A DNA stretch of 64,000 nt, from positions 1 through 64,000 of the forward strand of contig JANSLP010000027.1 in assembly GCA_029298735.1 (NCBI GenBank), given 5' to 3'. Below are positions 54,801 through 64,000 of the stretch, one piece after another. Below the pieces are notes generated by a model. It made no database searches. It was not told the DNA's origin and saw nothing but the letters and a program-made list of their open reading frames with translations. Position 1 is the stretch's first letter; every line of letters starts with the position of its first letter. The translations under genes were made by a program, and so were the position numbers. Origin of the DNA: Ophiostoma sp. CBS 140.51. Its lineage: Eukaryota; Ascomycota; Sordariomycetes; Ophiostomatales; Ophiostomataceae.

Positions 54801-55085
54801 CGTGCGTTAGTTCTACTTGAACGGTAAGTTATTTGAATGCAGGGGGAGAAGGGAGTTACCATGATCTTTCAGGGCTGTGACAAAGTTCTCGCCGTAGAGA
54901 GTGAGATTCCGCTTCGCGATCGGCTCAATGGCCTTGCGGGCCCGCTCGCCTTCCTTGAGTAGGGCTTGGGCCGCCTTGACCATCTCTGCATTGTCGACAT
55001 CCTGGGCCGCGTCGAGAGCAGCCTGGGCCTTTTCGACAATCTCCGCAAAAGGGTTCAGGAGGAGAAAGTCAATCTCCTCGTCCAT
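51875..55085 (-). CDS. Large SH3-domain protein with putative zinc-binding module
   Basis: A 1007-residue protein in four exons: 54860-55085, 53047-54794, 52892-52985 and 51875-52830. All junctions keep frame, with GTAAC, GTGAGT and GTGCGT donors and AG acceptors. Residues 1-150 form a conserved helical domain (DEEIDFLLLNPFAEIVEKAQ, then YIDALNNLVYVFDDYTEQD). About 160-600 is disordered, rich in Pro, Ser and Gln. Residues 660-730 carry paired cysteines CTHC (670-673), KCH (709-710) and CIFC (723-726), suggesting a zinc site. An SH3-like domain sits at about 890-947 (WLKLDRNETVTNIIW, then WCWAGTNAKGKWGYFPQSHIEP), followed by a Gly/Ser tail. It is probably a signalling or actin/cortex scaffold; no specific function is known to me. 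Confidence 0.82.
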
Positions 55086-58000
55086 GGTTGCGGTTGTGGA
55101 GAGAAAGGCAAAAATTGTGAGAAAGAGAGAGGTGAGAGGAGGAGAAGGTGAGGTGCGGTGAGTGGAGAGGAAGTGGGGAGCTTTGAGGGTGAAGATGTGT
55201 AGGAGAGGAGAAAGGACGGGCAGTAAATAAAGTTGGCGAGGTTTGGCGAGGATAGGGACCAGAGTGGGCGAGAATGAGATGGGGCCCAAGAGAGATAACG
55301 GTCGACAAAGCTAGACTGGCAACGTTTTCACAAGTCTGGAGATTTCTGGCGATGCTCCTGCCTTTTCCTCGTCTGCACTGAGTAATATGTCGTGTGTCCT
55401 GTCGGCCGCGACTGCTATCCCAGCGTTGCAAGCGAGCCGCGCCCCTGGAGAGGGAGGCTGCGTTGTTGTGGGTTGCGCCGGTACCTGGGTGTCTGTGGTG
55501 TGCGCAAGGCAGGTGCGGCCGAGGTAGCAGGACAACTCCCCTTGTTTCTCGTGGTCGGTACTGATACTGGCGTTGGTGGTCTTCTGATACCTGGGGTGCA
55601 CCTTCTAGAAATGTTCCTTTTTTGTTCTTTCCGTTCTTGAGCGAAATATCAGAGACAAGGGAAGGTGCGTTGGTGGGTAAAAGAAGCTCAGAAGGATAGT
55701 TGGGTTGAAGATCGGTTGCGGAAGAGAAAAAGTCGCCTGGCCAAAAGAGGCAGGCGCGACCAGATATCTTTTCTTATTTTCAATAAAAAGCCTCGAACTG
55801 CTCAATGCACGAGCGTTACGCTTGGCGAACGGGAGATCAGCCCAACCAGACAAGAGGGGAAAAGGGGGAGGCACGTCGATTGCGTGTGAAAGTTGTGGAC
55901 TGAACAGGAAAGAGCAAAGGAAGAGGAAGCACAAGCAAGAGCGAGCAGGGGCGTCCGATGGGGATAGTCGTAGGGGTAGGGGGACAGATAATTGTGAAAA
56001 GAAGGAAGGAACGAGGGACAAAAGGATATGGACAAGATGAGAAGGCAGGTTGCAAAGAACAGAGTACTTTACGAGGTGCTTGATACCATGCTCGAGGCAG
56101 GAACGACAGGGGTTTGAGTTGAGGAGGGGGTGGGCACAGGAAGGAGCGATGGGAAGTTATTCAAACGAAAGGGAAGGCGCTCTCGAGAAACAGCGACTTA
56201 ATAGGGAAAGAAGGAGGGAAAGAGAGAGAGAGAATGAAAGGGCAACTGCACGAGGAAATAGTCTGCTTCTTCTCTCCGTTCTTCCTCACTTTTTTGTCTT
56301 GGCTACATTTATCGACAACAGGATTGGCTGTGCCTCCTCAGCTTTTACTGACACCAATATTGCGATTTGCACATACTCCAACTTATGAGTCCAACTTGTG
56401 AACGCGACACGCCGACACCCCAATGCCATACGCAATGGTAGCCTGGTCGGTGAGTTGCATTTGGACACCAGAAAATGCCCGGCTCGAGCCTCCAAGGCAA
56501 GAAAACGAACGAAAAGAACTCGTGTTCTCGGAGTCTGCACAGAAAGGACAAGCAATTAACAAGAAGCAGGAAGGCAGTCCAGTTCGAGAGGGGGCTGGCA
56601 TGCGCCTCGTTTCCGCACCCTCGTCTTGCGTCTGCGTCTGCGCCTGTCCCTTGTCTCCTTGTCTTGTCCCGTTCGTTTGTGTCCGTCTCGAACCTCCCCC
56701 ACCTCTTTTCTTCTCCTGCTCCTCCTCTTCTCGCTCTCTCTGTCCGACCTGAATGACACTGGGCCGGCGCCTCCACAGCCCTGGGAACAGGCCAGCCCCA
56801 TGCACCTTCCCCCCTCTGCGGAGCACGCAAGATATACACATACTAACAAACAATCCGACCAGGCAAGTTGGTATCGAGGCAGTTCCACAGCGGTCTGGTG
56901 GAACTGGCCTTGTTATCAAGATGGATTCTCTGCACAGTAGAGCCCCCCTCGAGCCCCTCTTATTGCTCCGCTAAAAGCCTCGACGTATCTGCGACTAGAA
57001 GACTGGAAGGAAATCCCCAACATGCCACTGCGACCTGCAAATCCTTTGGAAGTTTGACAAAAAAGTGGCGGCGGGGAACAAGCAGGTGTCAGGCGAGCCT
57101 TTCACTAAAAAGAAAAAAGAAAGAAAGAGAGGTGTCGGGCACAGGCACCCGCACATTTGCAGAAACAAGCAAAGAAGCAGAAGCAGACGCTGGAAAGGAA
57201 GGATTTCGCTATCGCCCTGCAGAAAAGGAAAAGGAAACCGTGCAGGCTGAACCGTGCACGGCCAAAAGTGGAGAGAGTAGGCCTGGGAAGGAAAGTCGAC
57301 AACTTGACAGGCTCAACAGAAGAGGCTCGACAGGGTTCAGCAGGGGTTTGCCAGTGCAAAACGGGCAAGGCGTCCCGCGGCCAGGGCGTTTTGTAGCAAA
57401 AGCTGAAAGCAACACAAGGTTGCAATAGCAAGCCCAGCACAAGCCCGCAAGCCAACTCGCGCCAGAAGCCATGGAAAGATGCAAAAGGTGGAAAAAAGGA
57501 AAGAAAGAACTGCAAAGAAAGACGCCAAAGAGGAGGCACGAGAGGCGCCAAAGCAACGCCAAAATTGACGACAAGCGAGCCTCCAAGCTCGAGAGGGACA
57601 GGATTGTCGTCTTGCAAATTGGCGGTGGAAGATCCAACTCAACGAGGCCAAAGCACCAAAAGGCAAGAAGACGAAAGAGAAGAAAAAAAGAAAGGCCTCG
57701 AGCCTCAAGGCCTCAAAAGTCCAGAGGAAGGCAGGCAGAAGCGAAAAAAGGCGAGACTCGGCGAGTGAGCGCACTTGCATGTTGTACCAATGATCCGGTC
57801 GTTTGTGCGAGGCTGTGCTCGCTGTGCTTCGAAGCAAAGAAGAAATGCCAAGTGGCGGGCAACGGGCGGTAGACAGTAAGTATGCTTGATTCTTCCAACA
57901 AGACATTGACAAGAGCTCATTGACAAACACTCTGAGCTTTGCATCCGGTGCCCTCGTGACGTTATTTTTGAGAAGCCGATCGCGGAATGTCCGAGCTGGC

Positions 58001-59543
58001 GGCAAAAGAACATCTCCAAGACGACTCACAACAAGAAAGACTATTCAATAAAGTTGTTGCTCAGCCTCCCTCCTGGTGTTGACTTTGGCAAGTTGCTGGC
58101 TCCAAGCCTTGGCTGGTTGGAGCTTGTTCTGCGTGTTCTACAACTAGCCTACAGCGCGAGTGACACGCCCACCAGACGCTGTTCCCCATTGGCCCCAGGG
58201 CCGGCGTGCAAGGCAAAAGCAAACAACGGGAGGAGAGAACAGCGGATCAACGAGAGACCATTTGGTTTAGTCCTCCAAATTCCCCTTGAAAAAGGACGGT
58301 TGCAACTTGGCGCCCGCACTCGCCCACTCTTTTTGTTTGTTCATTGTCTTTTCCCCGCTAACATATGGAGAAGGCTCCTCCCAAGGCTGAAACCAGACGG
58401 GCACGTTTCTGTTGCTGAACCTTCAGGACGCTGCCACAAGTCATTGCCTACAGGTGACCAGCCTGCGTCTTCTTCCCGGGACTTTTTACCGTGACGATCC
58501 GGGGGATGCTGTCAGCACGGGAAGGCATTAAAAGGGAGACAGCTTTCTTTCTCTCGGTGGCAGCATTTAGCTGTATGACGTCTACCTGTCGGCACGAGGC
58601 CACAAGACTGGACAAACAGAGTGTACGAAAGAATAGGTAAGTGGAAGTACGGGCCTTATGGTGGTCTCAGGTCTCTTGACACTTAAACGAGACCTACAAG
58701 CCAGTCTACGCGCAAGTCGCCGACGGGCACAAAAAAATGCCTTGTCGACTGTGCCGAAGCCTTGGGACACATGCAAGCACTTTTGGCCAGGACAACCCTT
58801 TCAACAAGTGCAGTTATTGCTAGGCAAACAGACAAAATTGGGACATGTGTCTCAGTCACTGATATTCGCCGGAAGAAGTGGCAGGCCAAACGAAAGGGAG
58901 TTGCCTGGACTGCAACAATACTATGCGCTGTCACAACGATACTAACCCCTGCTTTTCCATCAAACCGACGACACATCGAGATACCGATCGCTTACATCTC
59001 GGCTGCCGTCCAGGCCGCCGACCATTCCATGTGGATTCTACCAAACCAACCACTCGGCTTTGTCCCCTTGGAGCACATGGGATGGACAAAAAAGCAACAC
59101 GCGATAAAAAGCCAACTGCATGATATTTCAATAAAATGTCATATTCGCATGTATGAATGAGAACCCTAGTCACCGGCAGTGGTAATACCAAGCTATCCTT
59201 GCAAACGCAGTTCTCCCAAAGGTGAGTCCTGTCCCGTCCAAACCCGCTTTCGCTTCTCTTTTCCACCTGTAATCCAAAGAACCAAAAAGAAGCAATAACC
59301 CGAAAAGAAACATATATCCAGAGAAACCCTTGTATATCAGAAAACAAAGACCAAGACCCCTACCCCTCCTCCCGCCATCTACGTCATTTTCAGTTCGTCC
59401 AGGATACAGCTTACAGCTCGCCAACTCACCCGCTCATCCGCACACGCCCAAGCACGGCTGCTCTTCTCTCTCACCGAACACGAGGCCAAAAGCATTCCAG
59501 GCGCGACATTTATCAATGCCTTTACAAACGGTCTGAGAACTTT
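55086..59543. other. Intergenic, 4.5 kb, no gene seen
   Basis: Upstream region of the SH3 gene (purine-rich on + strand to about 55290) and further sequence to the 3' end of the TMEM16 gene. Several open frames of 100-230 codons on both strands (for example 57337-58029 - and 56868-57428 +) are Arg/Lys/Gln- or Ser/Leu-rich and lack motifs. I checked for splice-linked blocks and saw none. It may hold a noncoding transcript or fast-evolving gene that I cannot recognise. Confidence 0.45.
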
Positions 59544-62084
59544 CTACAGTTCCTTGACCGGCGTGGGCACTGTCGTCGACTTGTTGTTCGTGTTGTTGTT
59601 GTGGCCATTGTTGCCGTTGTTGCCGTTGCCGTTACCATTCGCCACAGTGAACTCGGCAATTAGAGTCCGACCTACCTCGACAGACTCGGAGGGACCACGC
59701 TGACGCAGCCAGAACCTGTGAACCGTTAGCATCTTTTCTCCAGACTCTCACTCTCAGTTACCAACCACCTCCTCGAGTTTTACTTACACTTCTTCCGGCG
59801 TGTCCTGGCCCTTGGCCGACAGCTCGCGCGCCTCCGCCTCGACGGCCTCCCGCGTAATCTTCTCGCCGTCCATCACGCCGGGGCCCGCCACACCGGCGCC
59901 GCCCATGGCCTTTTCGGCTTCGGCCTCGCCCAGCGACTCGGCTAGCACCAGCTTACGCAGCGCGAACCGCTCGGCGCGCTCCTTTTGCAGGCCGGGGCTG
60001 TCGAGCTTGTCGACGACATAGTGCACGACACCGCGGAGCGTGTGGTAGACCTGCTCCGAGAAAATGATGCTCAACAACAAGGCCCAGGCCTTGATGTCCC
60101 AGGGCGAGTGGTCCGGGCCGAACGTGTTGCTGCGGAACAAGAACACAATAGCGGCACTGGTGATACTGCCGAGCCACGACAGAAAACCCAGAGACGTCAG
60201 CCAGGGGCCAATGGAGTCGCCGCGCCAGGGGATGGGCCGCTGGCTACTGATGGCAATCTTCATGGCGTCGGAGCGGGCCTCGACCCAGTTGTTGACGAGG
60301 AACGAGCAGGCCGTGAGGGGCCAGACCACGGAAAACAGCGACAGGTAGCCAAACTGGACAACCATCTCGCGGTAGTCGATGGTGACATCATACACGTCGA
60401 GGGTGGCCTCGTTGCGCACGCGCTCGAGGAAAGCGGCTTCCTCGGGCACATCCTTGGTGAGGTGGTCTGCCTGGCCGCGGTGGGCAATCTCCTCGGAGAC
60501 ATCCTTGACAGCCTTGAAGACTTTACGCTTGACGTAGGGCACGACAGCCTCGGTCAAGAAGTTGACGACCTGGGCCGTGACGGTGAGGTAGATGACCTGC
60601 TGGGTCAGGCGGTGCGGGTTGACCTGGAAGGCGGCCTTGTGGGCGGCGTGGTCCGTCTTATCGTCGCCAGTGAGGCGCTGCGTGGTGATTTGGAAGATGT
60701 CCAGGTAAGGGACCAGCACTTTGCCAAAGGGCACGTACACAAAAGCCGTCAGGAAAACGGGCAGGTACGACGTGATAAAGTTGATGACGAAAATCTTTTG
60801 CACAAACGCGGCCTGGTGGTCATCCTGGGTCTCGTAGTTTTCGAGGTTGGTCAGCTGCTCGGCAAAGTTGGTCAGGACGCTCGTGAGCAACGGCAAAAAG
60901 ACGGTCAGCAGAATGGTCGGCAAGAAGGTCAGGTATTGCTTGAAGGGACCGCCGTAAATTTCCGTCATGAAGATTTCAATCGAGAAACAGAGGATAATCA
61001 GCCCGCCCAACACGGCGACACAGGCCAGCGCAAAGGGCACCTGCAGCAGCTGGTACGACAGGCGGCGGAACGGCGAGTAAATCTTGACCGTCTCGCCCGT
61101 CACGGGGTCCTTGGCCTCGCGCTCGTAGCGGAACTGCGGGCGGGCTAGCTGGATCTTGGACACGCCGTGGACGCCCCACTGCACGGCCAGGTCGACCTCG
61201 CGCTTCTTCCAGTACTCGAAAAAGACAATGGACCACAGACAGTTGACCGTTGCGTATATCCACGAGAACTGGCCAATGGTGAGCCATGCGAAGAAACCAA
61301 ACGTGGCCGGGAACAACAGAAACGAAAAGTAACTCTGCATAAAGGCAAAGTAAAAGGCCACGCGCTCGCCAAACTTGTCGCGGATCGCATCGAGGTCGGC
61401 CGCGTCCAGCATGTACTTGGTGCTCCACTTGCGCAGCCAGGCACGGTTGAAGGCGTGATCGTGCAGCGGGAAAATGGACGCGACAAACTTGTTTTGTGTG
61501 CCGACATTCGTCTGACGCGCACCCGGGCCGCCCTTAGCCGGCGACGACGATTCTCCCAACGTGCCCTTGGGCGTGATGCCCGCACCGCCCTCGGCACGCG
61601 GCTTGGTAATCAAGAGGTAGGCAAGGCGCAGGCGCTCAGCCTCGGACACGGGCTCATCGGCAAAGTACGAGTCAAAGTCGACGTCGACGCCGCCCTGGTT
61701 CTTGCGGCTGGGCGGTGCGGTGGTGCGGATGCCATACAGGTAGTCTTGCAGGCGGCTGCGGTAGATCTGGGCGCGCAGCAGCTTTTCCGAGGCAATCTTG
61801 CAGAAGATGAGCAGCGAGGCACGGTCACCGCCGGGGCGGACCTCGGTGGCAAAGCCGGCGTTGGCCAGGGCCTGGATGACCTGGATGAAGGCGGCCTCGG
61901 CCTCTTCACGCTCCTTGGGTGGGATCAAGAAGTGGATGACATAGTCGACGCTGGGAAAGAAAGCCAGGGGTTAGCATGTTGGTGAAGAGCTTGAAGACTG
62001 GGAGCATGGTACACACTGAAAGTTGTTGTTCAGCTCTGGCTTGTCGGCGGCGCCATGGCCGTAGATATCGGAGATGCTGGCCAT
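59544..62084 (-). CDS. TMEM16/anoctamin family membrane protein (Ist2-like)
   Basis: Membrane protein of 800 residues in three exons: 62017-62084, 59788-61950 and 59544-59715. The first intron uses GTGTGT and gives NNNFHVDYVIHFL; the second uses GTAAGT with a GCTAAC branch. Fungal TMEM16 members are Ca2+-activated lipid scramblases or ER-plasma-membrane tethers (Ist2). Visible family blocks: LENYETQDDHQAAFVQKIF and VINFITSYLPVFLTAFVYVPFG (TM5-6), MVVQFGYLSLFSVVWPL and NNWVEARSDAMKI (TM7-8). The acidic residues of the latter fall where Ca2+ ligands lie in known structures. It has about ten membrane segments. The C-terminal tail ends in Asn/Gly repeats (NGNGNGNNGNNGHNNN) and lacks the long basic lipid-binding tail of yeast Ist2. 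Confidence 0.92.
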
Positions 62085-63562
62085 GAGGAACTGTGGGCTC
62101 GTGGCTAGGTCAGGGAGAGCTTCGGGAACAGCTCTGGGAGCTCGGGCGGGGCAAGCTGTAGGGACAAGAGACGATAGTGGAAGCTTGCAAGAAAGAGGCC
62201 GTGGGATCTCAAGAGGAGTGACGAGAGAAAGTCGAGTCGGACGAAGAGGGGTCGTCTCTAAGGAGGACAAAGAGAAAGAAAGAAGAGGAAACTGTAGGAA
62301 TGCGGCGACAGCGGCAGGGAGAGGATTCCTTAGGTACGAGGCGGCAAAAAGAGCATTGGGAAATGCTTTAGGAACGTAGGGAGCGAGGGTCGTTGGGGTC
62401 CCGCGATGTTGAGGTCGCAATGGAGAGTAGGATGAGAGAGTGAGAAAAGGAGAGAGAAAAAAAGTCAAAAGGCCAAAAGAGCCGCAGAAAGGAACACCGA
62501 AAAAGGAAGCCTCAGTGCAGAACGTGCAGAAAGTGCAGGGAAGGTGCATGCACAAGTGCGTGGGCCTTGGCACAAAAGGGCAGGACGTCACCGATCGTAC
62601 TCGCCGTAACAAGCGAACAAGCTCCTGCCCTGTTGCTACGTAAGACAGGCTGAACTGGGCTCGCTCCTGCCCTGTGAGAGCCCCTCCGTACCCGCCAATC
62701 AGCCCAGCTTGGTGCGAAAGGCCGCTAAAAGTTCGATGGGCGAATCCACTCCCGATCCTCTTTTCATACTGAAGCAGTGACGAAAGCACTTTTTTTGGAG
62801 AAGGAGAAGAGGAGCTGAGAAGCAAAAAAGAGGGGCTTCAGCGCTAAGAAAGATGGTGGGACAAAAGCAGCTGAAAGAAAAGGCACGGCGAGGTGACAAA
62901 AGATTGAGCTACAAATTGAGGCAAAGCTTGATAGAATGTTACCGTCATATATCGTTCAAGAATCTACAGACAAATTCTCGACAGACATATATCCTGCCCT
63001 CTCGCCCTGTCTTGGCCCGTGCGTTTTCCAGTTGGGTAAAAAGCTTGGCGTTGTGACGTTTTTGTGGCAGTCTTCAGTGGATGCGACACAGCGGGAGTAG
63101 ACAACGGTCGATCCAGGTAGGCACGGTTGGCGGGGAGGGGGCAGTTCGTGCTCATTCCTTCTCCTGTAAAGAGACGAGGCGGTCGAGTACAGGGCTTGCC
63201 ATGAGCCATGTCACAACCACAACGTATCCAATAAAGGAAGCTGCGTTTGACATAACGTCTGTTGTGCAGAGACAACCACGAGTATTAAATAAGAAGCAGC
63301 GACTCAACACTCAGCAACGCTTCCCGGCCACGGCCAGCTCTCACTGTTGGGCCCCCACTTTCCCAAGTCCCGGCCGACAAGGCAACACCAGACCAGAGCA
63401 CCAACATTTGAATACCCCACTATCGGCCTAGCTTTAAAGAGTGCCCTGCAACAGGAACGTCACCGTTGGAAGTTGACATCTTGACATCTTGACAGGTGTT
63501 GTCCGACGTCAACAACCAACAGCTAGAAATCGACAACCAAATTATACATCGAGACGTCACAC
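62085..63562. promoter_or_regulatory. Divergent promoter region of TMEM16 and phosphoesterase genes
   Basis: A 1.5-kb stretch between two divergent starts. The TMEM16-proximal part (62200-62560) is purine-rich on the + strand, i.e. CT-rich in that gene's sense, like other leaders in this window. No internal gene is supported, and no specific sites could be named. Confidence 0.5.
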
Positions 63563-64000
63563 ATGAACAACTCCTCGCTGCTCGTGCGTCTCGGGCTGCG
63601 GCAGAGCGGGCCCTGGGAACCGCCGAAGCTACTCGACCGCCTGTTGTCTTCGCCCATCCGCGCCGCTGCTCACTACTTGTACCGCTGGATCGTGGGTGTG
63701 CGCGGCTGGGCCACGCGGCGGCACTTTTTGGATACGGTTGAAGCACAGGGGACGCCCAAGCTGCGGGTGGTGTGCATCTCGGACACGCACGACAAGATTG
63801 TCCCCGAGATCCCGGATGGCGACTTGTTGATCCATGCGGGCGACTTGACGGATCACGGCACGCCAGAGGACCTGCAGCGACAAATTGACTGGCTGGCGTC
63901 GCTGCCGCATGCGCACAAGGTGGTGATCTGTGGCAACCACGACAGCTGGTTTGACCCGTCGGCGCGGGTGGCCAAGGGGATGGATGTCGACACCAAAGGA
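63563..64000 (+). CDS. Calcineurin-like metallophosphoesterase (partial, cut by window edge)
   Basis: The first 146 codons of a metallophosphoesterase. The ATG at 63563 opens a frame that stays open to the end of the window. Dimetal-site motifs appear in order: CISDTHD (D-x-H, about residues 76-82), HAGDLTDHG (GD, about 94-102) and CGNHDSW (GNHD, about 128-134). The N-terminal 65 residues include a moderately hydrophobic stretch, AAAHYLYRWIVGVRGW, that could be a membrane or targeting segment. Related fungal proteins act on phosphomono- or diesters; the substrate is unknown. The 3' end and any introns lie outside the window. Confidence 0.9.
   Translation, partial: MNNSSLLVRLGLRQSGPWEPPKLLDRLLSSPIRAAAHYLYRWIVGVRGWATRRHFLDTVEAQGTPKLRVVCISDTHDKIVPEIPDGDLLIHAGDLTDHGTPEDLQRQIDWLASLPHAHKVVICGNHDSWFDPSARVAKGMDVDTKG

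Noticed and set aside
57337..58029. 230-codon minus-strand open frame in the 55-59.5 kb gap
   Set aside because: No motif or codon bias, and overlapping frames on both strands are equally open. Treated as noise.
59985..61148. 387-codon open frame antisense to the TMEM16 gene
   Set aside because: Shadow of the coding strand; composition is that of reversed GC-rich codons.

Overview
The window looks like nuclear DNA of a filamentous ascomycete, probably a Sordariomycete (inference). Reasons: short spliceosomal introns (about 50-110 nt) with GTRNGY donors and CTRAC branch sites; GC-rich third codon positions; long pyrimidine-rich 5' leaders; and Pezizomycotina-type proteins (Zn2Cys6 regulator, Nur1, GH125, TMEM16). 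I reconstructed gene models by hand from splice signals and reading-frame continuity. No rRNA, tRNA, CRISPR array or intact transposon was seen.

Layout. 0.5-4.7 kb: a short-chain dehydrogenase and a secreted GH125 mannosidase (both -). 7.3-15.7 kb: L-rhamnonate dehydratase (-) diverging from a large Zn2Cys6 regulator (+) that has two possible first exons. 16.6-19.3 kb: 3-isopropylmalate dehydratase LEU1 (-). 22.5-25.6 kb: a disordered protein with a C-terminal membrane anchor, interrupted by an in-frame TAG. 26.1-30.9 kb: NUR1 (-), VMA7 (+) and an NPC2-type lipid transfer protein (-) whose frame stays open for 132 codons after its stop. 35.5-41.0 kb: a SET3-type PHD/SET protein (+) converging with ALG7 (-). 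42.0-44.0 kb: a nucleotidyltransferase-like gene (-) beside a broken nucleotidyltransferase-like gene (+); this is the most accessory-looking part. 46.3-50.5 kb: an MFS transporter (+) converging with a cytochrome b5/FMN 2-hydroxyacid dehydrogenase (-) that ends in a peroxisomal SKL signal. 51.9-55.1 kb: a large SH3 protein (-). 59.5-62.1 kb: a TMEM16/anoctamin (-). 63.6 kb to the edge: start of a metallophosphoesterase (+).

Most genes are independent housekeeping functions (leucine synthesis, N-glycosylation, V-ATPase, sterol/lipid transfer, nuclear rim, chromatin). No biosynthetic cluster is evident. GH125 and rhamnonate dehydratase both serve sugar catabolism and lie near the Zn2Cys6 regulator, but a regulatory link is only a possibility. 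Gene density is low (about 18 loci in 64 kb), with several 2-4.5 kb intergenic stretches. The most unusual points are the alternative N-terminus of the regulator, the open frame behind the NPC2-type gene, the TAG inside the 22.5-25.6 kb gene, the SKL-tagged flavocytochrome, and the decayed nucleotidyltransferase gene.
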